Position numbers and translations under genes: made by a program
Shown here: piece after piece, positions 1 through 8,760 of the stretch
Position numbering within the stretch: position 1 is the stretch's first letter
Layout of the letters: each line of letters starts with the position of its first letter
Notes under the pieces: model-generated
What the model saw: the letters and a program-made list of their open reading frames with translations, nothing else
What the model was told of the DNA's origin: nothing
Databases searched by the model: none
Assembly (NCBI RefSeq): GCF_002288635.1
Contig: NZ_NRSW01000001.1
Coordinates: forward strand, 946,046 to 1,010,045
DNA: 64,000 bases
Direction of reading: 5' to 3'
DNA from: Mucilaginibacter sp. MD40
GTDB lineage: Bacteria > Bacteroidota > Bacteroidia > Sphingobacteriales > Sphingobacteriaceae

Positions 1-136
1 TGATGGAAGTGTTACAATAGCTGGTAACCTGTTAAACAAAAGGGACGCATTAGGGGTTTATGATACAGACTCCTTTGAGATAACAACCAATTCAGACAGC
101 CAGATACTTATTATAGAAGTACCGATGAACTATTAA
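1..136 (+). CDS. Pirin-family protein, C-terminal fragment
   Basis: An open frame enters from the left edge (codons start at base 2) and ends at TAA 134-136, giving 44 residues ending in EVPMNY. The pattern DGSVTIAG...LNKRDALGVYDTDSFEI...ILIIEVP resembles the end of YhhW/pirin-type bicupins, where a short strand pair is followed by an 'RDALGI' segment and a final strand. Pirins are bicupin metal proteins, some with quercetinase activity. Only the tail is visible, so the assignment is moderate and nothing can be said about the metal site. Confidence 0.6.
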   Translation, partial: DGSVTIAGNLLNKRDALGVYDTDSFEITTNSDSQILIIEVPMNY

Positions 137-210
137 TAACCAAAATAATATTCGGTGCTGCAAACAATTAGCGAATATTTTGTTTAATACCTTCAAGTAT
201 TTCAACACTT

Positions 211-987
211 ATGGCAGAGCAGGCAATACCCGGATATAAAAAATGGCTGGAAGCTGTTGGCGACCAGGGTGTATTTTTTTCCAGCTTTTTTCGTAACCTG
301 TTCAGGGGGGGCTTTGAATGGTCTGAGTTTGTACGCCAATGCTATGAGATAGGCTACCGGTCGTTAATGCTGGTGGGCATTACATCATTTATAATGGGCC
401 TGGTGCTCATTCTGCAGCTTCGACCATCGCTACTGGAGCTCGGTGCCGAAAGCATGTTGCCACGCACTCTTGCCGTATCATTTATACGAGAGATAGGGCC
501 GGTGATCATAGCTATTATATGCGCCGGTAAAGTAGCTTCAGGCATTGGCGCGGAGCTTGGCAGTATGAAGGTTACCGAGCAGATAGACGCGATGGAAGTA
601 TCGGGAGCAAATCCATTACAATATCTTGTAGTTACACGTGTACTGGCCACCGCGTTTATGGTGCCCCTGCTTACGCTTATTGGAGATGCCATCGGCTTGT
701 TCGGCGGTTACCTCGCACTAAACTTTACAGATGATATATCCTTTTCACTGTATTTTACCAAGTGCATTTCTTCGCTTGAGTTTATGGATCTGTTACCCGC
801 GGTAGTAAAAACCATATTTTTTGGTTTTGCCATAGGCTTTGTGGGTTGCTATAAAGGCTATAACTCTAATAAAGGTACTGAGAGTGTGGGGCTTGCGGCC
901 AACTCTGCCGTAGTAACCGCCTCCTTATGGATTTTTGTGATTGACGCCCTTGCTGTACAGATCACCAGTATATTATTCTACAGATAA
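211..987 (+). CDS. mlaE: MlaE/YrbE-family lipid ABC transporter permease
   Basis: 258 residues. It is the inner-membrane permease of an MCE-type (Mla) phospholipid transporter. The family signature is clear: EIGPVIIAIICAGKVASGIGAELGSMKVTEQIDAMEVSG in the middle of the protein, with hydrophobic segments around residues 50-70, 145-170, 190-215 and 235-255. The N-terminus is cytoplasmic and amphipathic (KKWLEAVGDQGVFF). The gene opens a three-gene operon: its stop at 985-987 is one base before the ATG of the ATPase. It is expected to work with the ATPase at 989 and the MCE protein at 1771 to move phospholipids between the two membranes. The direction of transport cannot be read from sequence. 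Confidence 0.93.
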   Translation: MAEQAIPGYKKWLEAVGDQGVFFSSFFRNLFRGGFEWSEFVRQCYEIGYRSLMLVGITSFIMGLVLILQLRPSLLELGAESMLPRTLAVSFIREIGPVIIAIICAGKVASGIGAELGSMKVTEQIDAMEVSGANPLQYLVVTRVLATAFMVPLLTLIGDAIGLFGGYLALNFTDDISFSLYFTKCISSLEFMDLLPAVVKTIFFGFAIGFVGCYKGYNSNKGTESVGLAANSAVVTASLWIFVIDALAVQITSILFYR

Positions 988-988
988 T

Positions 989-1774
989 ATGGAAGCGGCA
1001 GAAACAGATATCAAACTAAAAAAGCCTGAAGAAAAGGGCGAGGTTGTGGTTAATATAGCACACGTTGCTAAATCATTCGGCAATAAGGATGTTTTAAAAG
1101 ACATAAATCTGCAGCTAAAGAGAGGGGAAAATGTTGTTGTACTGGGTAAATCCGGCCAGGGTAAATCGGTTACCATACAATGCATTGTAGGTATGCTTAC
1201 GCCGGATAAAGGCACGGTAAAGGTTTTTGGGAATGATGTAGCTCAAATGGGTGAGGAACAGCTCAAAGAGCTGCGTATTAAAATAGGGTTTCTTTTCCAG
1301 AGTGGCGCCTTGTACGATTCTATGACGGTGCGTGAGAACATGGAATTCCCGCTTACGAGGATTAAAAAGATGACCGACCAGGCCGAAATTGATAAACTGG
1401 TGGAGGAAGCGCTTGATGGAGTAGGCTTAAAGGAAGCTATAGACAAAATGCCCTCAGACCTGTCGGGCGGGATGCGTAAGCGCGCGGGCCTTGCACGTAC
1501 GCTGATCATGCAGCCTGAAATTATGCTGTATGATGAGCCTACCACTGGGCTGGACCCGATTACATCACGTGAGATAAGCGAATTGATACTGCGTATGCAG
1601 GAGAAGTACAAAACATCATCCATCATTATTACGCATGATATGGAATGCGCGCGCATTACTGCCGACCGAATAGTGATAATGAATGATGGAGAATATATAG
1701 CAGAAGGCTCTTATGAAGAGTTAGAAAACTCTGAAGACGAGTTTATCAGATCATTTTTTAACCAAACCAAATGA
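989..1774 (+). CDS. mlaF: MlaF-family ABC transporter ATP-binding protein
   Basis: 261 residues from the ATG at 989. An upstream in-frame start at 941 would overlap mlaE by 47 bases and is unlikely. Walker A is GKSGQGKS (residues 53-60). A Q-loop region (FLFQSGALYDSMTV), the signature LSGGMRKRAGLAR, Walker B IMLYDEPTTGLDP and the switch His (IIITHDM) follow in order. 'GALYDSMTV' and 'LSGGMRKRAGLARTL' are typical of the MlaF/Ttg2A branch rather than other importers. It powers the MlaE permease. The last codon overlaps the next gene (ATGA), so translation is probably coupled. Confidence 0.94.
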   Translation: MEAAETDIKLKKPEEKGEVVVNIAHVAKSFGNKDVLKDINLQLKRGENVVVLGKSGQGKSVTIQCIVGMLTPDKGTVKVFGNDVAQMGEEQLKELRIKIGFLFQSGALYDSMTVRENMEFPLTRIKKMTDQAEIDKLVEEALDGVGLKEAIDKMPSDLSGGMRKRAGLARTLIMQPEIMLYDEPTTGLDPITSREISELILRMQEKYKTSSIIITHDMECARITADRIVIMNDGEYIAEGSYEELENSEDEFIRSFFNQTK

Positions 1775-2568
1775 AAACCACATCATCACAAAAAATAAAG
1801 ATAGGGATATTTACCATTGCCGGTATACTGGTACTTTTCCTGGCCGTATTCTACATAGGTAACCAAAAAGGTATGTTTAGCTCTACGTTTAAGGTGTACG
1901 GCATGTTTAAAAATGTTAGCGGCCTTACGGTAGGTAACAACGTACGCTTCGCCGGGATAAACGTGGGCGTGGTTGATGCTATTAATATTGTTAACGACAG
2001 CTCGGTAAGAGTTGATCTTACATTGAACAACAGCGTTAAAAAATTCATTAAAAAGGACTCTAAGCTGAGTATTGGCAGTGATGGGTTAATGGGCGATAAA
2101 CTGGTAGTGATAGCTCCCGGCGGCGTATCAAGCAATACGGAAGTAAACGATGGAAACATGCTTACTGCTGTTAACCCGGTTGATGTAGACAAGGTAATTA
2201 ATAAACTCACCAAGATAGCCGATAACGCCGAAAAGATAACCGATGGCCTTGCCGGAATAGTTAATAAGGTAAATAGTGGCAAAGGCAGTATTGGCAGGTT
2301 GCTGAACAGCGACCAAATTGCTAAGGAGCTTGAGGGTACGGTTAAGCAGGCTAAAACCACTATGAAAGGTGTGCATGCAACTACGGCAACACTTAACGAG
2401 GACTTAAAGGCAGCTCAGCATAACTTCCTGCTCCGGGGCTTTTTTAAGAAGAAGGAAAAGGCTAAAAAAGATTCACTGGAAAAGATACAGAAAGCTAAAG
2501 AAAAGGCTAAGGAGGAGAAGGAAAAGGCTGCTAAAGAGGCAAAGGATAAAGCAACAAGTAAAAACTAA
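1771..2568 (+). CDS. mlaD: MCE/MlaD-family lipid-binding protein
   Basis: 265 residues, starting within the ATGA overlap with mlaF. Residues 8-28 form a single membrane anchor (IKIGIFTIAGILVLFLAVFYI). An MCE domain follows (about 38-115), with the usual VSGLTVGNNVRFAGINVGVV start. Residues 135-190 contain amphipathic helical repeats. The C-terminus is an unusually Lys/Glu-rich charged tail (about 220-265, KEKAKKDSLEKIQKAKEKAK and on). MCE proteins form hexameric rings in the periplasm that shuttle lipids. Bacteroidota versions often carry such tails, whose role I cannot infer. It is the last gene of the operon and is followed by a strong terminator. Confidence 0.92.
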   Translation: MKTTSSQKIKIGIFTIAGILVLFLAVFYIGNQKGMFSSTFKVYGMFKNVSGLTVGNNVRFAGINVGVVDAINIVNDSSVRVDLTLNNSVKKFIKKDSKLSIGSDGLMGDKLVVIAPGGVSSNTEVNDGNMLTAVNPVDVDKVINKLTKIADNAEKITDGLAGIVNKVNSGKGSIGRLLNSDQIAKELEGTVKQAKTTMKGVHATTATLNEDLKAAQHNFLLRGFFKKKEKAKKDSLEKIQKAKEKAKEEKEKAAKEAKDKATSKN

Positions 2569-2604
2569 TAATAAAGGGGGCTAAACAGCCCCCCCTTTAT
2601 TATT
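2567..2604. terminator. Bidirectional terminator, mlaD / glutathione peroxidase
   Basis: A 14-bp perfect stem (AATAATAAAGGGGG at 2567-2580 with its complement at 2591-2604) and a 10-base loop lie between two convergent genes. The stem overlaps both stop codons. Confidence 0.9.
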
Positions 2605-3116
2605 TATAACGCTTTAGTAATTTCTTCTGAAAGCGGCTTAACGTTTGAGCGATAGCGGTGGATGAGCTTTCCGTTCTCATCTATCAGGAACTTCTCGAAA
2701 TTCCATTTGATTTCGCCGGTAAAATCAGGATTAGGTGCCGAAGTAAGGTATTTGAACAATGGCGCTATATCATCACCTTTTACGCTTACTTTTTCGCTAA
2801 GCGGGAAGGTTACGCCATAGTTTTTCTGGCAAAATTCTTTTACCTCAGTATTGGTACCAGGCTCCTGACCACCAAAATTGTTTGCAGGGAAACCAACTAC
2901 AACAACCTTATCAGCATATTGGTCGGCCAGTTTTTGTAGTTCGGCATATTGCGGCGTAAAACCGCATTTTGATGCTGTGTTAACAACCAGTAATTTTTTG
3001 CCTTTGTATTTGGCAAGCGAAAAATCTTTTCCGTCGATAGTTTTAAGCTTAAAACTGTAAACAGAAGGAGCCGATGTTACAAACATCAGGGCAAGTATCA
3101 GCGCAAATGCTTTCAT
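2604..3116 (-). CDS. Exported glutathione peroxidase-family thiol peroxidase
   Basis: 170 residues with an N-terminal signal peptide (about 1-21, ending VYS). The peroxidatic Cys is C51 in NTASKCGFT. Other tetrad positions are visible: Gln in NFGGQEPG and Trp-Asn in KWNFEKF. The family's second block normally reads FPCNQFGGQEPG; here it is FPANNFGGQEPG, so that Cys is Ala. Another Cys remains at EFCQKNYG and could act as the resolving residue. Non-seleno GPx proteins usually use thioredoxin. The predicted role is periplasmic removal of lipid or hydrogen peroxides. It is a single gene, convergent with mlaD. Confidence 0.92.
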   Translation of the reverse strand: MKAFALILALMFVTSAPSVYSFKLKTIDGKDFSLAKYKGKKLLVVNTASKCGFTPQYAELQKLADQYADKVVVVGFPANNFGGQEPGTNTEVKEFCQKNYGVTFPLSEKVSVKGDDIAPLFKYLTSAPNPDFTGEIKWNFEKFLIDENGKLIHRYRSNVKPLSEEITKAL

Positions 3117-3159
3117 ATTTTTGTTATTAGAAGATGAATAATTTTAAGTAAAAATAGGA

Positions 3160-3585
3160 TTAAAAACTTCTTTTAGCCAGATAGAAATCTTCTTTTCCTG
3201 TCATTTTTTTCTTGTCGGCAGCAGTTTTATCTTTATAGCCAAGTAAATGAAGCGCGCCATGTATAAGCACCCGGTGAAGCTCCTGCGTTTCGGTTACACT
3301 AAACTTTTCAGCATTATCACGTATCCGTTCTATCGATATAAAAATGTCACTTACAATAAATCCCGGCTTTTCAGAATTATCAAAGGTCACGATATCGGTA
3401 TAAGTATCATGGTCGAGATACTGGCGGTTTATTTGAAGCAAATATTCATCTGAGCAAAATATGTAATTAAGTTCGCTAAGCTGGTAGCCCTCTTCTTTAA
3501 TGGTATCCGTTATCCATTTTCGAACGGCTGTTTTATTCTTGAGCTTATAGGCTATGTCTTCTTCAAAAAAGTTAATGGCCGGCAT
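3160..3585 (-). CDS. ybeY: rRNA maturation endoribonuclease YbeY
   Basis: 141 residues, the usual size. YbeY is a zinc-dependent single-strand RNase needed for 16S rRNA 3' end processing and ribosome quality control. The motif VLIHGALHLLGYKDKT carries the first two metal-ligand His residues. The canonical third His (GYDH) is replaced by Asp (GYKD), as I recall for other Bacteroidota YbeY proteins. The start overlaps the upstream stop by one base (TAATG), so it is co-translated with the RsbW-like gene. It ends the minus-strand operon DUF4175 - ATPase - ybeY. Confidence 0.93.
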   Translation of the reverse strand: MPAINFFEEDIAYKLKNKTAVRKWITDTIKEEGYQLSELNYIFCSDEYLLQINRQYLDHDTYTDIVTFDNSEKPGFIVSDIFISIERIRDNAEKFSVTETQELHRVLIHGALHLLGYKDKTAADKKKMTGKEDFYLAKRSF

Positions 3586-4010
3586 TATATTTTAAAATGT
3601 AGTTCAACCTCATTGCCGGCGGCATTAAAAATACACTGGTCTGCAAGATGCTTGAGAATAAAAACTCCGCGACCGGTTAACTCTTCAAGCCTGTCGGGCT
3701 CGGTTGGGTCGGGCAGGTTATTATAGTTAAAACCGGGGCCCTCATCTGCTACGGTCCATACAATGCGTCGGCTATCAGCTTCAACGTTCACATAAACGGT
3801 CTTCTTCTCGTCGAGTTTGTTGCCATGCAAAATAGCGTTCATTGCCGCCTCGTTAAGGCAGGTCATCATGTTGGCAAAGGTATCTTCACTTACCTGATAT
3901 TTATCTGCCACCTCCTCTACCAGGGCTTCAAGCGCCGAAATGCTTTCCACTTTTGAGGGGAGTTGCAGGGTATATAGTTCGCCTGTTGCCTTAGCATTGG
4001 CCTCTTCCAT
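3585..4010 (-). CDS. RsbW-like ATP-binding protein (HATPase_c_2)
   Basis: 141 residues from the ATG at 4010, which begins one base after the upstream stop. An alternative ATG at 4034 would overlap that gene by 23 bases and add 8 residues. The GHKL ATPase boxes are visible: N box CLNEAAMNAILHGN, G1 box DEGPGF, and G2 box LTGRGVFILKHL. This is the anti-sigma-factor/serine kinase fold (RsbW, SpoIIAB), without a sensor or phosphotransfer domain. No sigma factor or anti-anti-sigma protein is adjacent, so its partner is unknown. It lies between a large membrane protein and ybeY, an arrangement that suggests only co-expression. Confidence 0.88.
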   Translation of the reverse strand: MEEANAKATGELYTLQLPSKVESISALEALVEEVADKYQVSEDTFANMMTCLNEAAMNAILHGNKLDEKKTVYVNVEADSRRIVWTVADEGPGFNYNNLPDPTEPDRLEELTGRGVFILKHLADQCIFNAAGNEVELHFKI

Positions 4011-4011
4011 A

Positions 4012-7000
4012 TCATTTAGAATTAAGTTGATCAAAGTAGTGTTTTATTTTTTGTTTATAGTATAAATTAAGAGCCGGGGGGGCGGTTCTTATTTGTTCTG
4101 TTTGTTTAGCTTTAACCTGTTCATAGTCTCGTAAAGCTTTTATATAACCGGGGGGTATATCCTGTGCGGCTTTGCTTTCTATCTTATTGTCCTGCTCGCG
4201 CTGCTGTTCGGCTTTTTCAGCTTCCAGCAACCTGGTTTGTATTTGCTGCTGCCGCCTTAAGGCTTCATCGGTTATTTTCCTGTTTACGAGATCATTCTCG
4301 GTTTGTTCCATTTCTTTTGAAATTTTATCTAAATTTCCTAACCCGTTTTTACCGTCTTTATTGTCCTGTCTGTTAAGCTGCTGTAACGATTGCCGTATAA
4401 GTTGTTGCTGGCGAGCCATTTTGGCAAACTGTTCGCTCATGCCGCCATGCCCGCTTTTGCCCTGGGGCTGATTGCCCTGTTTCTGCATCTGTTCACGTGC
4501 TTGCTGCATATTCTGGTTAAGCTGTTGCTGCATTTTGCTGAGCTGCGAAAGCGATTGCTGGTTACCCTTGCCTTTACCACTTTTACTTTTTTGTTTCTGT
4601 AGCTGGTCAAGCGCCTCGGTTAGCATGAGCGCAAGGTTATTCATGGCGGCCATAGCAAATTGCTGGCCTCGCAAGGCTTCAGGCGTTTTGCGTTCGCCCA
4701 GGTCATCAAGCGCCTGGGTGATATGATCGTTAATCGTAGCAATTTCTTTATTCACAGAAGTTTGTATCTGTGGCACACGCCTGCTTAAAGCGTATAAGCT
4801 ATCCTCTGTTGTTTTTAAGTTATCTTTAATGTCCTTTTGTTTTTGAGCGAGAGTCGTATAGCCCGGGTCGGTACCACCCATGCCACGTAATGATTGCATA
4901 ATTTTTTCCTGCGCGAAGGAGCTGTTTACCAGCGCCTTCAGCAATTCGCGCAACTCGCGCGTGTTTATGCTATTACCGCTTTGCTGGCCTTCGGCATCTT
5001 CTTGCTGCATTTGTTGCGCCATTTGCTGTATTTTCTGGGCGGCTTGCTGCTGTGCATCTGATGCCTGCTTACGGTTGTTATTTTTCAGTCCGTCAGCGCC
5101 TTGTTGCATATCCTTACTTATTTCCTGCTGTTGCTTTTGTGTGTCGTTAAAGTTTTGCTTGTTCCCGTTAAGCTCGCTTGTTTTCTTTAACTCGCCCAAG
5201 GCTTGTTTTATCGCTTCGAATTGCCGGTTGAGCGATTGCTGCTGCCGCAGGTCAATTGCGCTGCTCCCGTTTTGTTTACTTTGGTCCGCCAGTTTTTGCT
5301 GTTCGGCCGATAGCTGATGCAGGCGGTTAACAGTCTCATTTACTTTTTGCTCAAAATCAAGCTGCTTGTATAGCTCCAGTATCCGGTCTAATTCCTTTTT
5401 CAGCGATTTGTTATCCATCTGCATTTTCGAAAGGCCTTCACGGGTATCATCTTTTTGATTCTGCTGCAGCATTTGTTGTAATTTTTCCAGCATGCCGCGC
5501 GTTTTGTCGTCAAGCACATTGTTAAACAGGTTTTCAATCTGTTTTTGCATATCCAAAAGCTCCTGTGTTTGCTGCTGATTTTCCTGCCGGTTGTACAGGT
5601 TCTTTTTATTATCGTCCTGTATTTCTTTTATTAAGGCATCCAGGTCCTTTCTTTTTTGCAGCAGATCCTCTACTTGTTTTTTTTCATCAAATGATAAAGT
5701 GTTTTTATCTACCAATGATTCGCTGAGCTTTTGCGCAGCTTTTTCTACCTGCCCGGCAAGTTTCACCGCCGATGCCATTTTTTGCTTAACAGCAGCAGTG
5801 CCTGCGTTTAACTGGTTAGCCAGCGCTGCGGCATCGGGTATATTCAGTGTTTTTTCGGCCGTACGAGCTGTTTTAGGACCGGCAACCGCATCGTTATCGG
5901 CCACTTCAAAATAATAGCTTAAACTCTGGCCGGGATTAAGGCCGACTGAGCGCAGGTCCCAGTAATAAAAGAACGCGCTTTGATTACCACTTAGGTCGGC
6001 TTTGACCGGTTTGCGGACCTCGCGGATGTTTTTCCCGGTACCTATGCGGTATACTAATCTTAAAGCAGAAAAGCCATGGTCATCCTGTATATGGCCATTA
6101 AAATATAAAGCCTTCATACTTACCGAATCGGGCCGTTCGTCGGCTTGTATGGTTGGCGGCTCATCCGCGATTATATTTATACGATAAACAGCAGAATCAT
6201 TATTGCTTACCTCTTTATTTGCTGCCATGATGGCATAAGTTCCCAGTTTGAGGATGCGCTCGGTATGCGTGAAAATGCCGTTTTTTGTTGGGGATAACCG
6301 TTGAGTAACCCGGTTCAGGCTAAATAATAGGTCGCTCGCGTTTTGTGTATGAAGCGCCCAGTCTACCACGGTTCCGGCAGGTACAGTGATGTCTCCTGCA
6401 TTGTTGATCTCTTCAGGCCTCTTTTTCAGGTAAGCCGGATAAGTAAAGCGCGCGTTGATATGGAGTAATACGGGCTTAGGGTGTACCCTGATATCATAAA
6501 TAGGCGAGAGGTACCTATTGCCGGATAAGCGGAAGCGGGTGTTTTGCTGCAGATTGTTAAAAAGGAAACTAAAATGGCCAACACTTTTTTTATCGAGTTT
6601 AAAAGTAGCGCCTGCCGTTTCTATGTACACGTTATCCGGAAAATTATTGCCTGTCAATATCACATCAAGCTTTAGATCCTGTCCCTGTACCGCCTCAAGC
6701 TCTTTGTTGCTAATCTGAAATTGAAAAGGCGATTTCGGTGCATAAAATGTATTATGGTGAATAAGCCGGGCAGTACTCTCCGTAAGTACAGACGGGGCCG
6801 TAAAAGCGATAATAATGATCACCGCCGCCGGTGGTATGGCCCATTTGAGGTAACGGTTATTCTCGCGCAGGTCAATAGCCGATGGGAAGCTGATAGGCCT
6901 GAGCTTTTCCGTTCGCTGTTTAATACTTGCTTCCAGTAATTCGCGGTGCTGCGGGTTAAGGCTTAACTGCTGTTTTAGCTGAAGGGTGTTCAGTAGGGCA

Positions 7001-7326
7001 TCATTAATGCTTGAAAAATGCTTGCCTATAATTTCAGCAGCAGCAAAATGGTCAATAGGTTTACTTACGCTTAGCGTAGCCAGCATAGGCGGTAAAACCA
7101 GCCACACAAATAGCGCGACGTTAAGCAGTATAAAGAAGTAAAACAATAAGGTACGTACAGAGGTATTAAAGTTTCCGTAGTATTCTGTAATAGCGATAAT
7201 CAGGTAAGCGGAAAGGATACCGGCACCTAAAAAAATAAGGCCCCGCAGCAGGTTGTTGTAATGATATTTACGAATGAAAATATTGACCTTCTCAATCAGC
7301 AGATCATCGTTGTTGGGTGCGGTCAT
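4012..7326 (-). CDS. DUF4175 family membrane protein with long coiled coil
   Basis: 1104 residues. The N-terminus has three hydrophobic segments: about 28-47 (LIFLGAGILSAYLIIAI), 57-82 and 162-182. The region of about 190-500 is beta-rich and extracytoplasmic-looking, with Ig-like strands. From about 510 the protein is a very long Gln/Lys/Asp-rich coiled coil, with tracts such as QMAQQMQQEDAEGQQ and MQQQLNQNMQQAREQMQKQ. This matches DUF4175 proteins of Bacteroidota, which have no established biochemical role. The start (MTAPNNDD) follows a 160-bp divergent region shared with the MFS gene. It is the first gene of an operon with the RsbW-like ATPase and ybeY. Confidence 0.82.
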   Translation of the reverse strand: MTAPNNDDLLIEKVNIFIRKYHYNNLLRGLIFLGAGILSAYLIIAITEYYGNFNTSVRTLLFYFFILLNVALFVWLVLPPMLATLSVSKPIDHFAAAEIIGKHFSSINDALLNTLQLKQQLSLNPQHRELLEASIKQRTEKLRPISFPSAIDLRENNRYLKWAIPPAAVIIIIAFTAPSVLTESTARLIHHNTFYAPKSPFQFQISNKELEAVQGQDLKLDVILTGNNFPDNVYIETAGATFKLDKKSVGHFSFLFNNLQQNTRFRLSGNRYLSPIYDIRVHPKPVLLHINARFTYPAYLKKRPEEINNAGDITVPAGTVVDWALHTQNASDLLFSLNRVTQRLSPTKNGIFTHTERILKLGTYAIMAANKEVSNNDSAVYRINIIADEPPTIQADERPDSVSMKALYFNGHIQDDHGFSALRLVYRIGTGKNIREVRKPVKADLSGNQSAFFYYWDLRSVGLNPGQSLSYYFEVADNDAVAGPKTARTAEKTLNIPDAAALANQLNAGTAAVKQKMASAVKLAGQVEKAAQKLSESLVDKNTLSFDEKKQVEDLLQKRKDLDALIKEIQDDNKKNLYNRQENQQQTQELLDMQKQIENLFNNVLDDKTRGMLEKLQQMLQQNQKDDTREGLSKMQMDNKSLKKELDRILELYKQLDFEQKVNETVNRLHQLSAEQQKLADQSKQNGSSAIDLRQQQSLNRQFEAIKQALGELKKTSELNGNKQNFNDTQKQQQEISKDMQQGADGLKNNNRKQASDAQQQAAQKIQQMAQQMQQEDAEGQQSGNSINTRELRELLKALVNSSFAQEKIMQSLRGMGGTDPGYTTLAQKQKDIKDNLKTTEDSLYALSRRVPQIQTSVNKEIATINDHITQALDDLGERKTPEALRGQQFAMAAMNNLALMLTEALDQLQKQKSKSGKGKGNQQSLSQLSKMQQQLNQNMQQAREQMQKQGNQPQGKSGHGGMSEQFAKMARQQQLIRQSLQQLNRQDNKDGKNGLGNLDKISKEMEQTENDLVNRKITDEALRRQQQIQTRLLEAEKAEQQREQDNKIESKAAQDIPPGYIKALRDYEQVKAKQTEQIRTAPPALNLYYKQKIKHYFDQLNSK

Positions 7327-7417
7327 ATATTATCTCAGTAATATTAACAGAAACATAACGAAAATAGCACAATAATTAATATGCCACCAGCATGACGTTA
7401 ATTTTGACATAGTAGGG

Positions 7418-7425
7418 TAATTTTG
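7418..7425 (+). promoter_or_regulatory. Candidate -7 box of the MFS/mgtC operon
   Basis: TAATTTTG matches the Bacteroidota -7 consensus TAnnTTTG exactly and lies 61 bases before the MFS ATG, in the divergent gap. I see no TTTG at the expected -33 spacing. Confidence 0.45.
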
Positions 7426-7486
7426 CGCCAGTTGGTAAAATAAAAAAACAATAGCGGCTTTCGCTTCGCCGTTAAGATACTAACAA

Positions 7487-8749
7487 ATGGATATTAATAC
7501 TTTCAAGGCCTTCGGCAGTCGCAATTATCGGTTATATTTCGCAGGGCAATCCGTATCGCTCATCGGTACATGGATGCAAAAGACAGCGGTAAGCTGGGTT
7601 ATTTATACGTTAACGCATTCTACTTTTATGCTGGGGCTTACTATGTTCGCCAGCCAGTTCCCATCATTTGTATTATCGTTATTTGGCGGGGTGGTATCAG
7701 ACCGTTACAACCGTTTTCGGGTGCTGCTAACCACGCAGGTTGCCTCTATGATACAGGCTACCATACTGGCCGTACTGGTGCTGCTTAAACATTACGCGGT
7801 TTGGGAAATACTTACGCTAAGCGTGATACTGGGCGTTATTAACGCTTTTGATGTGCCTGCGCGGCAGTCATTAGTTTACGAGATGATTGAGGATAAGCAA
7901 GACCTGCCCAACGCACTTGCGCTAAACTCATCAATGGTTAACCTGTCGCGGCTCATTGGGCCGGCTATAGCGGGCTTTGTACTGGAAATGTGGGGCGATG
8001 GCTTTTGCTTTTTGCTGAATGCCGTTAGCTTTATAGCCGTATTGGGATCATTGCTGCTGATGAAGCTGCCGCCATACATCGGCCAAAAGCATACTAAAAA
8101 TGTTGTTGGCGAGTTAAAGGAAGGTTTTGCCTACCTGAAAGCCTCTCCAGCGCTCACCTTTGTGATCATGATGCTGGGCCTCATCAGCCTGCTGGTACTA
8201 CCGTTTAGCACACTTATACCATATTATGCCCGCGAGGTGTTTAAGGGAAATGCAACCACCTTTGGGGTTATTGATAGTGTGATAGGACTTGGCGCGTTTA
8301 GCGGTGCTATTTTCCTGGCTTCGTTAAAAGGTGGCAGTAACCTCAAAAAAATATTGAGCATTAATACACTTATATTTGGAATAGGGTTGGTGCTGTTTTC
8401 GCATGAAAGTACTTACTGGCTCGCGCTGGTGTTTGCTACAATTGCCGGTTTTGGCATGATGTCGCAGATCACCATTAGCAATACGCTTATACAAACAAGT
8501 GTTGAACCCGGCATGCGCGGCCGTGTGATCAGCTTTTATGCTATGGCCTACTTTGGGTTACAGCCAATAGGCGGCCTGCTTGTTGGGTTGGTTTCCAAAT
8601 GGATAGGCGCGCCGGATACGATTTTATTTGAGGGAATTGCGGCGCTGTTAATAGGCTTATTGCATATCCGCTTTTTAAGAAAGGAAAAACTAAAGCAGCA
8701 GGATAACGTAATGGCTGTTGATGAACATCATTTACAGGCTGCTGTTTAA
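7487..8749 (+). CDS. MFS transporter (EntS/DHA3-like exporter)
   Basis: 420 residues with about 12 hydrophobic segments. The N-terminus FRNYRLYFAGQSVSLIGTWMQKTAVSWVIY and the loop FGGVVSDRYNRFRVLL are typical of the MFS_3 family (EntS enterobactin exporter and relatives). 'GMRGRVISFYAMAYFGLQPIGG' is the matching C-terminal-half signature. It is probably a drug, metabolite or siderophore exporter; the substrate cannot be read. The gene ends 11 bases before mgtC, so the two are likely co-transcribed. The TonB siderophore receptor 900 bp downstream makes a siderophore-export role possible but unproven. Confidence 0.88.
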   Translation: MDINTFKAFGSRNYRLYFAGQSVSLIGTWMQKTAVSWVIYTLTHSTFMLGLTMFASQFPSFVLSLFGGVVSDRYNRFRVLLTTQVASMIQATILAVLVLLKHYAVWEILTLSVILGVINAFDVPARQSLVYEMIEDKQDLPNALALNSSMVNLSRLIGPAIAGFVLEMWGDGFCFLLNAVSFIAVLGSLLLMKLPPYIGQKHTKNVVGELKEGFAYLKASPALTFVIMMLGLISLLVLPFSTLIPYYAREVFKGNATTFGVIDSVIGLGAFSGAIFLASLKGGSNLKKILSINTLIFGIGLVLFSHESTYWLALVFATIAGFGMMSQITISNTLIQTSVEPGMRGRVISFYAMAYFGLQPIGGLLVGLVSKWIGAPDTILFEGIAALLIGLLHIRFLRKEKLKQQDNVMAVDEHHLQAAV

Positions 8750-8760
8750 TACATAAATTA

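Noticed and set aside
941..988. Longer start for the MlaF ATPase at 941
   Set aside because: It would overlap mlaE by 47 bases and add residues with no family match; the ATG at 989 sits one base after the mlaE stop.
4164..5914. Several plus-strand open frames rich in Cys, Leu and Ser
   Set aside because: They are the antisense of the Gln/Lys-rich coiled coil of the DUF4175 gene; the composition is a by-product of CAG/CTG codon bias and there is no family resemblance.
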